DNA of 64,000 bases from Pieris napi (taxonomy: Eukaryota; Arthropoda; Insecta; Lepidoptera; Pieridae): the NCBI RefSeq assembly GCF_905475465.1, contig NC_062245.1:10974001-11038000 (forward strand), given 5' to 3'. Below, one piece after another: positions 54,736 to 64,000 of this stretch; position 1 is the first letter of the stretch, and every line of letters starts with the position of its first letter. A program made the translations under genes and the position numbers. The notes below the pieces were generated by a model that worked only from the letters and a program-made list of their open reading frames with translations, was not told where the DNA came from and did not search any database.

Positions 54736-57700
54736 TAGTAGGAGAGGTGGCACCAATTTTTGGGCAGGTATTTGAGGCAAGCTGAAAACTTGTCACATAC
54801 CTCTCCTATTATATTCCAACACGGAATTGCAGACCTGGCTGGTGAGTAGCGGGGCTAAATCAACCCCTACATTTTTGAAAATATTATTTTTTTTTTCCCA
54901 AAAATATATTTGAGGCAATACGCAATTTATATATGTTGCAGTGTAATACTTAATAAATACGAAAAAAAATAAGCCAGACAATTTAATCGGGGCTTTAACA
55001 TTACCAGACGCGTGCAAATATTTTTTCAAAAAAATTATAAAAAATGTTTTTGAGGCAGCTTGAAATTTTAATGGAGTGTTATTTATAACTATAAAATAAA
55101 ATTCCCAAAAAGACAGATCATTTCGGTAGGGCTTTCTACCTGCCAGGCGATCAAACAAATAATGGATGGGTACGGGCCTGTACTACTATAGACAAGCTGT
55201 AGTGTGAGAGAGAGCGCATATCGACAGCTGTCTTCGTTCTGTTCTATTGGCTCTAGTGAGGCCACGTGACTTACAATAACCCATGAGGTTTCTAGTTAGA
55301 ATTTCGGAGTAAAAAAATATAAAGTTTTCTGAATTTGTACTAAATACATTTTGCATAAAAGTGATTGTATTGATTTATGGACGTTAAAGGGAGATATTTT
55401 TGTGATTTCTTTTTTATCTTAAAAAATTAGCCATTTTGCCAATTTTAATGCGAATTTAAACGTAATGAATTGTTAAATATTTGATATTTCCGTAAAAATA
55501 TTTATTTTTTGAAGAGAAAAATAAATATTTTTGTCTTTGATTAAATAACCTTTTGGTCCAAGAATTTTTTTATTACGTACTAATGAAATTTGTAAGCTAT
55601 CTTGATATTTTTTTTTTAATTTATTCTCAAAGTGAGTCTTGCTGAAAATATTATTATATTCTTCACCTTTTTCCGTTGCTATATTTGAAATAACTTCTAA
55701 ATAATGAGTACAAATAAAAGTGAAAGAATAACATTTCTTATTGTTGATCACATTTTCGTCGATAAAAGTACAAATTTCATTGAAAGCTTCTTTATGCAGT
55801 TGTAAATTTTTGTGGTAATTTGTTTCCGCTTTGTTTTCAAATTCCCGTAATTTATTAAAGTAATTTTTTCGGCAAATGCGATGGTTATATACCGTTTTCG
55901 AATTTTGTATTTTTGGTAAGGTTTCTGTCTCTTGGATTATACTTTTCTAAGGATTTAATTAAGCCATCTTTATCTAATTCAGAAAGTGGTTGTCGTTGTC
56001 CTTGATATTTCTTAGAGTTTTTGTCACAAAAAATACCATTTTTTTTATTGAGCTCGGAATTATTATCAACATCGATATCTACAAGTGTATTTGACGTATC
56101 AGTGACGTTGTCTTCATTATTATCACTAACATAAGCTTCTGGTATGGATGTACATGGCTGAAGTAGAGATGTCGATGGCTGGGGTTCTAATGATGCTGGT
56201 TCAACTGTAGATGTAGATGGCTGGAGTGTTGTACATGGTTCTGCTGTGTATGAATTGTCGAATAATAAATTGTCTGTAATAAAATTTTTTTTAAATATTA
56301 TTTAAATTTTTGTTAATACTAAAAATCATTAGATTTATAATAGTAATTAAATGAGATGTTCATTAGGCTAAAAAAACATGAAATAAAAATGTTCTTTATT
56401 CATTGGGAAAAAATAAACTATTTAAATTTATTAATTTTATGCCTATCACAAGAAATTTATTTTTACTTAAACAAGAAGTACCTTTAGTTATATATGAAAT
56501 ATAAGTAAGTTGAAAAATTCTATTTTAAAATAACTTCCAACAGTTTTTGAGTGACCCTTAGAATACGAGCAGGTAGTTATTGTTATTATGTCAGTATGTC
56601 AGAGTTATTGTATTGAACTATACAGATAAAAGATAGAATAATGATAAAAATATACTGAACATTTTATTATGTCAGTAAGAAAACTGATAAACTTAGTGCT
56701 GTAAATGCTTAATTTTATTTATCAGTATGTAATGCTTGAAAATTATTAAATTAATACAATACCTTTTATAAGAGTATAAATATTGGATTCAATCACAGTA
56801 TTTTCACTATATTTTTTCATCAAAGCTATAAAATTCTTATAACAACTTGTGTGATAACCATCTGAAAGGTTAGGAATCACTGGCAAAACAATATGATTAT
56901 ATTTTAACCTATGATGTTTACGGATATTTAACACCTTCTGACTTTTTTTGAGAGTTTTCTCCACAAAAGCAATCACTTTAGCATCATTTTTTGACGTGAT
57001 AACGTCTTTAAAATCGTTTTAGTCGGGTGAAATGTTCAGAAACTTGTGTCACACCAAAACCTCACGAGCGCGATCGCAGGTATAACGAGAGAGAGACGGA
57101 CCGATCTTCCGTCTCATCTCGAGCGCTGCCAGTCATTCCGTGAATGTATGAAGAAAAATGTATATCATAGTCGAATAAGTAAACTTGTCATTTTACACCC
57201 GAAGTTTACCATCAAAAGTGTGAATAAAACGATAGATGTAATTTAAAATTTGAAAAAATTGTTATCTTCATTAATTCCTTACTGCCCAAAAACTTATATC
57301 ACCAATAAGACGTTATCACGTAAACATCTCGATCGTAAACCTACTTTACAAACAACCAATATTTTTTTACAAATAACACAAACTAACTTTCTCACTAGAC
57401 ATTTTCTAATTATTTGAGTTTTAAAACGTGTAATAATACCATTAGTAGAATAATACGACTGAAAGTAACGACTCCGAAATTCTAACTAAAAACCTCATGG
57501 GTTATTGTAAGTCACGTGGCCTCACTAGAGCCAATAGTAACGCGGCAAGCCAGAACGAAGACAGCTGTCGATATGCGCTCTCTCTCACACTACAGCTTGT
57601 CTATAGTAGTACAGGCCCGTACCCATCCATTATTTGTTTGATCGCCTGGCAGGTAGAAAGCCCTACCGAAATGATCTGTCTTTTTGGGAATTTTATTTTA

Positions 57701-58055
57701 TAGTTATAAATAACACTTCATTAAAATTTCAAGCTGCCTCAAAAACATTTTTTATAATTTTTTGAAAAAATATTTGCACGCGTCTGGTAATGTTAAAGCC
57801 CCGATTAAATTGTCTGGCTTATTTTTTTTCGTATTTATTAAGTATTACACTGCAACATATATAAATTGCGTATTGCCTCAAATATATTTTTGGGAAAAAA
57901 AAAATAATATTTTCAAAAATGTAGGGGTTGATTTAGCCCCGCTACTCACCAGCCAGGTCTGCAATTCCGTGTTGGAATATAATAGGAGAGGTATGTGACA
58001 AGTTTTCAGCTTGCCTCAAATACCTGCCCAAAAATTGGTGCCAGCTCTCGGACCA
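54736..58055. mobile_element. 3.3 kb DNA transposon with ~560 bp terminal inverted repeats
   Basis: The left arm 54749-55310 and right arm 57471-58042 are near-identical inverted copies; each carries the same open frame (MKKYLHASGNVKAPIKLSG start on the right arm). Outermost ends diverge slightly (TAGTAGGAGAGGTGGCACC against TGGTCCGAGAGCTGGCACC). The element splits a FLKGRQRT-family copy and TGA flanks both sides (54733-54735, 58056-58058), suggesting a 3-bp duplication. The centre carries a broken minus-strand gene. Superfamily not assigned. Confidence 0.8.
55473..57010 (-). pseudogene. Broken internal gene of the long-TIR element
   Basis: Minus-strand pieces in order: ~57005-56746 with KHHRLKYNHIVLPVIPN and GYHTSCYKNFIALMKK (a Cys/His block seen in uncharacterised transposon-associated proteins); ~56270-55885, acidic and Pro/Ser-rich (LQPSTSTVEPASLEPQPSTS); then, after a stop and frame change near 55850-55887, AETNYHKNLQLHKEAFNEIC and onward to a stop at 55473. 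An intron may separate the first two. No DDE motif was recognised, so calling it a transposase would be a guess. Confidence 0.5.
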
Positions 58056-58056
58056 T

Positions 58057-58150
58057 GAAGGACTCTATGTCGAATTGGTTCGGAAATACTTCAGTCTTTT
58101 GAAGTCGTTCAAGAGAGCCTCGTGAGTGCGTTGGCCTTTTAATAATTGGA
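58057..58150 (-). mobile_element. FLKGRQRT-type fragment, right half of the split copy, plus debris
   Basis: TCTATGTCGAATTGGTTCGG and AAATACTTCAGT continue the consensus interrupted at 54735. A second, rearranged piece (CTCGTGAGTGCGTTGGCC) follows. Confidence 0.6.
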
Positions 58151-58739
58151 ACGATTTTCTCGTATATATTATTTTTGTTATTAATTGTGTTGCTACATAA
58201 ATCATATTCTGCATAAATTATTATTTAAAGCTGTGGGTATACTGAATCGAAACTCGTTTCGAAAGACAACTTTCACTTTTTGATTCGCCGATTAATGCTG
58301 TGCTAAGTGTTTACAATACAACCATGATTGGACAATTGTACTAATCAAACAACAATTACAGTAATCATAACTTCGTTTTCTTTTCACTGACTTCATGAAG
58401 GTTCTCAATTATGTATGTATTACTTGAAGACGGCTGCGAAGATTATTTTTAATGGAATGGGTATTACAGGTTTCTTATTTTTTACGTCGTCGAAAGAATT
58501 CATTACGTTATTTGCCTTTCGTCACGAAGGTTTTGATGGTGTGTAAAAATATTAAAATAATTATGATTTAATTAAGCACACTAAAATAATATTTAAAAAT
58601 CTCTTTAACCAAAAATTACCCCACCTGAGCTTTAAGTTGCTGCAATACTGATTCCAGTGGGCTTTTCTTTCATATCTTCACCCATACAACACAAACAAAA
58701 ATGTAAACAATAAAAAAAAAACATTAGACAATGCAAGTC

Positions 58740-58930
58740 CCCACGCAAGCTTTACGGCATTCCTAATAACGGCTGAAGTATTTCTAAACCAATTCGACTT
58801 AGGGAAAAGAGCGAACCAATTCTTAAAAGGCCGACAACGCGCTTGCGAGCCTTCTGGCAGTGCAAGTGTCCATGGGCGTTGGTATCACTTAACATCAGAT
58901 GAGCCTCCTGTCCGTTTGCCTCCTGTAACT
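58740..58930 (+). mobile_element. FLKGRQRT-type retroelement fragment
   Basis: GCTGAAGTATTTCTAAACC, CCAATTCTTAAAAGGCCGAC, TTGGTATCACTTAACATCAG and GAGCCTCCTGTCCGTTTGCC give the family in full order. Confidence 0.75.
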
Positions 58931-60600
58931 TAAAAAAGGTAAAAATAGCGTTTTATCTTGAACAAAGTGTTAGTTTAAATATGGCGGTCCATCCAGGTAA
59001 GACTTGCAACGAATCAATCATTGGTTGTTTAACTTAAAATGATGAGATCTTGGTCATTCTCGTACTATTCCACTTTTATTTATTCATTAAGTAACTTAAA
59101 TAATACTATGTTCTCGAAATATCTTTAACAATGAAGGAACATTAATCTTAATCACTGGACTATTTGTAACGATTAAGTTCTTGCGCTTTCCCAAGTTGTA
59201 TTATCGTTTATTTATTGTTCAACTTTTCCAATTGATTAAGAGGAACAAATGAAATAAAGATTATTCTGTTACTAGAATGGTTACGGGCTGGTCTTTGGGT
59301 GTTAATTTTGACGGTAATTTATAGACGAAACTATTTAGAATGAGTAATTATGTAAAAAAAATATAATACACAGTTAAAAAAGTATATACAGACTATGATA
59401 ATATTAGATTGACATCTACACGTAGAATAGTGTCTATAGGTCGCGCGGTAGGTTTTGCTTACAGTGTTCTGTGTAATTCATATTATTGTTTGTATTTCGT
59501 AATGAAGAATTGTTTAAATCGTTAGCCTTAGTAAATACCAGTAGTTCCATAGTATCAAATTGTGCGATATGAAGATCATGGAACACTTTTGTATAAGCTA
59601 TTTAGAATTCAATATCTAGAAAAACTTGAGACAATGGTTTGGTAAAGCACCAAGTCATTGTTTAGAAGCGCAGCATCAGCATCCAAAATTATATATTTAA
59701 TTAATTATATAGCCATGATGATCGCCAACCTTTGCAAGGAGATGGCACTATAAGAAGAAGAAGATAATATCTAGACTAAACGTGCACAGCGTCGAGCTGC
59801 CACGCTTTGTAATTAAATTATAAGTTTATTTTAATTAAATAATTTAATAAAACTTGTTTTTCAAACCATCGGCGGCAACCTACATAATTGTCAACAATGA
59901 GGATTAACAACTTACATATGTATGTTTCATAAAATTAAATAATATTAAACCTAAAGAAAACACTCACAACCATAATGTTTTGTTTCTTTCTAGAGTCATA
60001 CAAATTTGACAATTTTTTTAGAAGAATTCTCCGTGTTCTAAAAACCAACAAAGCCACGTTTTCATTCACTTGTTTGAATGTCGTAATGATATCCGATAGA
60101 AGTCAAGACTTAGCCTAGATAGGTAGTGAAACTATCTTATAATGATAGACAAAGCTTGGCACAATAACACCAGTAATTAATTTAATAACAGGTGTTACAA
60201 TACATAGAATGTTAGAGATTTTTTTATCTTTTCTTGGGCCATGTTCAATAAATTAGTCAGATCAAAGCAATTTTTGTTCCACTTCGAACCAAAGCTGGTT
60301 TACCGGGTTATTCGCAATGTATGAGAAGACAATGGTGAAGAATTGTTAAAGATGTTTAATTTAGCTTATCTTCTAATACGTTTATTAGAATACTTTTTAG
60401 CTGTTTACTGACTGGTGCTGTGATTTCCATATTCTTTATGAAAACTAAACTAATTTCACCGATTTAACTAAAGTGCTTGTCTCTTTTCATCACAGCGTTA
60501 AGACAATTTGACAGAAAGAGACCAAAGAGTATTATGGTAATAACAGCGCACTTAAACAAAAAGTTCTTACAAATATCTTATTTATGAGAATAAATGTTAT
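58931..60600. other. AT-rich region, no gene recognised
   Basis: No splice-bounded coding block found. It holds one copy of a ~45-base dispersed module (60478-60523). Confidence 0.4.
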
Positions 60601-60623
60601 TTTAGGTTCCATAGTCTAAAAGA

Positions 60624-60920
60624 GCAGTGTTGGCCTAGTGGCTTCAGCATGCGACTCCTATCCCTGATGTCGTAGGTTCGATCCCCGGCTTTGCACCAAT
60701 GGACTTTCTTTCTATGTGCGCATTTAACATTCGCTCGAACGATGTAGTAAACCATTGTAAGGAAACCGGCTTGCCTTAGATCCAAAAAGTCGACGGCGTG
60801 TATCAGGCACAGAAGGCTGATCACCTATTTACCTAATAGATTGACAAATGATCTTGAATCAGGTACATAAATCTGAGGCCTAGAGCTAAAAATGTTGTAG
60901 CGCCACTAATTTATTTTATT
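60624..60920 (+). mobile_element. SINE family 1, full length
   Basis: CAGTGTTGGCCTAGTGGCTT head, GGTTCGATCCCCGGCTTTGC B box, CGACGGCGTGTATCAGGCAC body, GTTGTAGCGCCACTAATTTA tail. Confidence 0.9.
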
Positions 60921-61139
60921 GATTTATTGGTTAGATTCCATTTAAAGGAAAAGATTCTTTGTAAAAGATTAGTTATTTTATATTTCTATAGTAATTCAGG
61001 TTCACGATCATTAAATTGAGAAAGTACGGCATTTAACTAAGTAATAGGTGAGTTTATACGGGTGCTTGGGTAAATCTCTCATAATATGCCTTTAAATTTA
61101 TATTCACTCGGGCTTTAGTGGAGATAATAGTGGAGCTAT

Positions 61140-61345
61140 TTTTTTTATGAAATAGGATGCAAACGGGCTGGAGGCTCACCTGATGTTAAATTATACCGCC
61201 CATAGACACTCACATTGCCACAAAGCTCGCAAGTGCGTTGCCGGCCTTTTAAGTATTGATACGCTCGTTTCTTGGACCCTAAGTCGAATTGGTTCGGAAA
61301 TACTTCAGTGGGCAGCTGGTTCCAGATAGTGGAACCTAGTGAGTA
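61140..61345 (-). mobile_element. FLKGRQRT-type retroelement fragment, longest copy
   Basis: The minus frame reads GSTIWNQLPTEVFPNQFDLG, then KKRAYQYLKGRQRTCELCGN: a short fossil coding end. A further plus-strand copy lies at 61545-61670. Confidence 0.75.
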
Positions 61346-61544
61346 TTTTGTTAGAAATTTACAATTATGAATGATCAATTTGTATTTTATAGAACGTCGT
61401 TAAAAATTAATTCTATAATACACCTTGTTTGCACGATTTTTTTATATTTATATTTATGTACCGCAGATACTCGTATAGTTTTGATTGTTGTAGAGATTAA
61501 ATAAAAAATAAATCAGTGGTTTAAAGTGTAAATTGAACTTAGGG

Positions 61545-61670
61545 TACAAGAAAAGAGTATACCAATACTTAAAAGGCCAGCAACGCACATGCGAGCCTTC
61601 TGACAATAGTCCATAGGCGGTATCGCTTATCATCAGATGTGCCTATTTGTTTGCTCTTACAAAAAATAAG
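61545..61670 (+). mobile_element. FLKGRQRT-type retroelement fragment
   Basis: ACTTAGGGTACAAGAAAAGA, ACTTAAAAGGCCAGCAACGC and ATCAGATGTGCCTATTTGTT. Confidence 0.65.
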
Positions 61671-62010
61671 GTTTTACCAATTGCCCTATAATATTATATT
61701 AGACTTCGTATTTTTAACACCTATCCTAAAACGAAGAGCAAGTCTGCACTTGTAAGCGTTTGCATTTTTTAAATAGTTTTCAAATAAAATAAATAGTTTA
61801 ACGAAATAAAACTGTTATAAAATGATTTTTAAATTCGATAAATATCATCTGTTTCCACACAATGTGATAGTGAATTTATTTACTACTTGTGTCAAACACC
61901 TGTTTTATGAGAATTCAAAATGCCAATTGTAGTAGAAAAGATTCTGTAGTATTTCTATTGAATCATATTTTATTTATTTTAAATGGTTACACCATACTAG
62001 ATATGTATAT

Positions 62011-62106
62011 AAAACATTCGAGCAAATGTTAAATGCGCACATAGAAAGATAGTTCATTGGTGCAAAGCCGGGGATCGAACCTACGACCTCAGGTATGAGA
62101 GTCCTG
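62011..62106 (-). mobile_element. SINE family 1 head fragment
   Basis: ATTCGAGCAAATGTTAAATG, then GGGGATCGAACCTACGACCT, ending inside the head. It abuts a different SINE head-to-head. Confidence 0.75.
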
Positions 62107-62372
62107 CCCTATCACGACTCATTGGTCTAGTGGTTAGTACCCCTGACTGCGAATCCATGGGTCCCGGGTTCGATCCCCGGCTGAGGCGAACATCGATGTG
62201 ATGAGCATTTGGTGTTGTTCTTAGGTCTTGGGTGCTTAAATATGTATTTATATGTATATCTATCTATAATATGTATGTATATCCGTTGCCTAGTACCCAT
62301 AACACAAGCTTCACCAGCTTAGCATGGACTAGGTCAATTGGTGTGAATTGTCTTTAAAAAAAAACAAAAACC
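62107..62372 (+). mobile_element. tRNA-derived SINE, second family
   Basis: TGGTCTAGTGGTTAGTACCC (A box) and GGGTTCGATCCCCGGCTGAG (B box) form a strongly tRNA-like head. Body CTTGGGTGCTTAAATATGTA, tail ACTAGGTCAATTGGTGTGAA and TTGTCTTTAAAAAAAAAC. The missing paired acceptor stem and the long body argue against a functional tRNA. Confidence 0.8.
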
Positions 62373-63570
62373 ACTTATAATCTGTATAAAGTCTTAGTTA
62401 GTGAGTTTATTATCCCTAGGAATCTCCAGGATGAACTGACTTAGAAAATTCTTTACTTCTGAAAATGTAAATGAAAATTCTAAACTATTCTTTCTATAAG
62501 TGGTCTAAGTAATAAACAAATTTGCACCGCGCTAAGAATGCCAAAAACATTATTATGACCCCGAAATCCGAATCCTTACTTACCTCATGACATTCCCGTT
62601 TCCATAGCAGTCTCAAAGTATGAATTCATTATGAACTCTCACACCTCTAGAGGTACATTCCATTGTTTTCTGAACAGGCAAACAATATATTTAACGCGAC
62701 AAAGCTGTTGAGACGGTACTATGAATTTTTCAGTTATTTTGATTACACCTTACTCAGTCCTGATTACACTCCTTTGAACGAAGAATTCTCTTTGTAGTTC
62801 GTTTCGAACTAGTTCCTATAATTTCTCAAAGCTCAATCTTCTTAACAAGATGTTATCAAGGGATTATATTATGAGGAAAATACTTCTATTCATAAGTAAA
62901 ATATTAATTTTCTCCTCTAATAAAGCTAATTCGAACAAGCTTATAAAGTTCCAGCCGCGAAAAGGCAATTTAAATAGTAGGCAAATGGCAGTAAAATTGA
63001 ATATTATACACTAATAATTGACCAAATTTATTATAATGTACGTCAGTTATGGTCCGTGAATCATATTGATAGATTATATCATAATATTATGTTAGTTTAA
63101 CTATTGTAAGTATAGAAAATAAATAAACAATCCTAAAATTCGTTTTATTTCATTGTCATTTTCAGTAGGAATTGCGTATATTATTTTTACAACCTTAAAT
63201 GTTTTGACGGTATGAATTCACGATTACCACGTAAATCGAAATTTTATACATAAAAATTTGCCTATAAATGTTCCTCATAGGTCGGGTTGCATATAAATCT
63301 TCAGGAACGTGCTTGTTACCATAATATATTTTATCTAGCCCTTAGCGGAATTTTCTTTACCTACCTTATCAATCAATATACCTATATAAAAGATGAAATT
63401 CAGAATAGAGGTAGTTTTTTTGATTTAGGTTGAAGGGCTCTCGTATGTTTCATTGTAGAAGGTTTTTTAAAATTGAATTTTAATTGTTGAAATATGACAT
63501 CATTAAACTTCATGTATATTATCTTAATTACGGCGAAACAGTTAGTTTTATAGGAATTGATCTTTTCAGA
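62373..63570. other. AT-rich region, no gene recognised
   Basis: No exon or repeat boundary identified. A GAG|GTAAGT-like donor on the minus strand near 62580 follows a frame that stops just before it. Confidence 0.4.
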
Positions 63571-63579
63571 CTTCTATTA

Positions 63580-63800
63580 CGCAGGATTAGTATCCCCTCG
63601 GGGGTGTTTAGGCCCGTTTGGGGCATATGCCCCTTCGGGTGGTGAGTTGGCTTGCGCCCTACAGGGTGGTACGGGTGCGGGCTTTTTAGCCCTTGAAGAG
63701 GGCTGTAGCGCGCGAAGAGAAAGATGGATCGACTCGCAGCAGACAACCAGTGTCTTAGTAAGTGTTGCGTGTGGACTGAGGAGCGACGCTTGACTCTACT
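63580..63800. other. GC-rich patch, possible 5' part of a retroelement
   Basis: CCCCTCGGGGGTG and the perfect palindrome GGGGCATATGCCCC, then GGTACGGGTGCGGGC and a CTACTACTACTACTACT run at 63798-63815. Both strands are open (63557-63793 plus, 63528-63746 minus) because GC-rich DNA lacks stops. No domain recognised. Confidence 0.4.
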
Positions 63801-64000
63801 ACTACTACTACTTTTGCTTACTATTAGTACTTAAAGTGTTAATGTTTAAGCTAAACAGATACAGTCACAGAGAAAGACAAAATAAATACTGTGTAGTCCC
63901 TAGCATGTAGTAGACTATGACTACGATGTTAGATTAATTTTGTCTCAAGTTTATTATTACTAAATCGAACAAAAAACATTTGAGAGTTAAATAGGAACAC

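Noticed and set aside
62107..62180. Functional tRNA gene
   Set aside because: It has strong A and B boxes but no paired acceptor stem, and it continues into a SINE body and tail.
62560..62640. Minus-strand exon ending at a GTAAGT donor
   Set aside because: The only continuous frame (MNSYFETAMETGMS) stops just before the donor and nothing upstream supports an exon.
1..64000. CRISPR arrays, operons, phage or endogenous viral genes
   Set aside because: No regularly spaced repeats of CRISPR type, no dense prokaryotic coding and no recognisable viral protein in any frame I read.

Overview
This is AT-rich, intron-bearing, transposon-packed animal DNA, almost certainly from a moth or butterfly (Lepidoptera). 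The grounds are the two host genes, the many tRNA-headed SINE copies, small Helitrons ending in hairpin + CTAG, and numerous LINE tails and MITEs. The species cannot be named from the sequence. I see no bacterial, plasmid, viral or CRISPR features.

Two host genes could be assembled exon by exon, with splice sites and reading phase agreeing at every junction. On the minus strand, 21127 to 8842 holds a complete ten-exon, 538-residue PNLDC1/Trimmer-type DEDDh exonuclease, the family that trims piRNA 3' ends. All its catalytic residues are present and it has a C-terminal membrane anchor. On the plus strand, 23444 to 50062 holds a complete five-exon, 627-residue multicopper-oxidase (laccase)-like protein. 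It has an N-terminal membrane segment and has lost key copper ligands, including the type-1 copper cysteine. This matches the insect MCO-related protein (MCORP) class. The genes are divergent, with about 2.3 kb between their start codons.

Layout: 1-8.8 kb is repeat debris downstream of Trimmer; 8.8-21.1 kb is Trimmer, with transposons in its introns; 21.1-23.4 kb is the intergenic region, holding a MITE, a truncated Helitron and a LINE tail; 23.4-50.1 kb is the MCO-like gene, with introns of 13.1 and 10.7 kb filled with SINEs, LINE fragments, Helitrons and MITEs; 50.1-64 kb has no recognised host gene. That last region carries a jockey-type LINE fragment, a Harbinger-like MITE, a 3.3 kb transposon with ~560 bp inverted repeats around a broken gene, SINEs and a GC-rich patch near the right edge.

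The two genes are not expected to work together: one belongs to piRNA maturation, the other to a poorly understood membrane-anchored laccase relative. The least familiar items are the long-TIR element with its unassigned Cys/His protein, the palindrome-ended MITE families, and the MITE carrying a MADF-like coding fragment. I did not find a convincing new multi-gene system.
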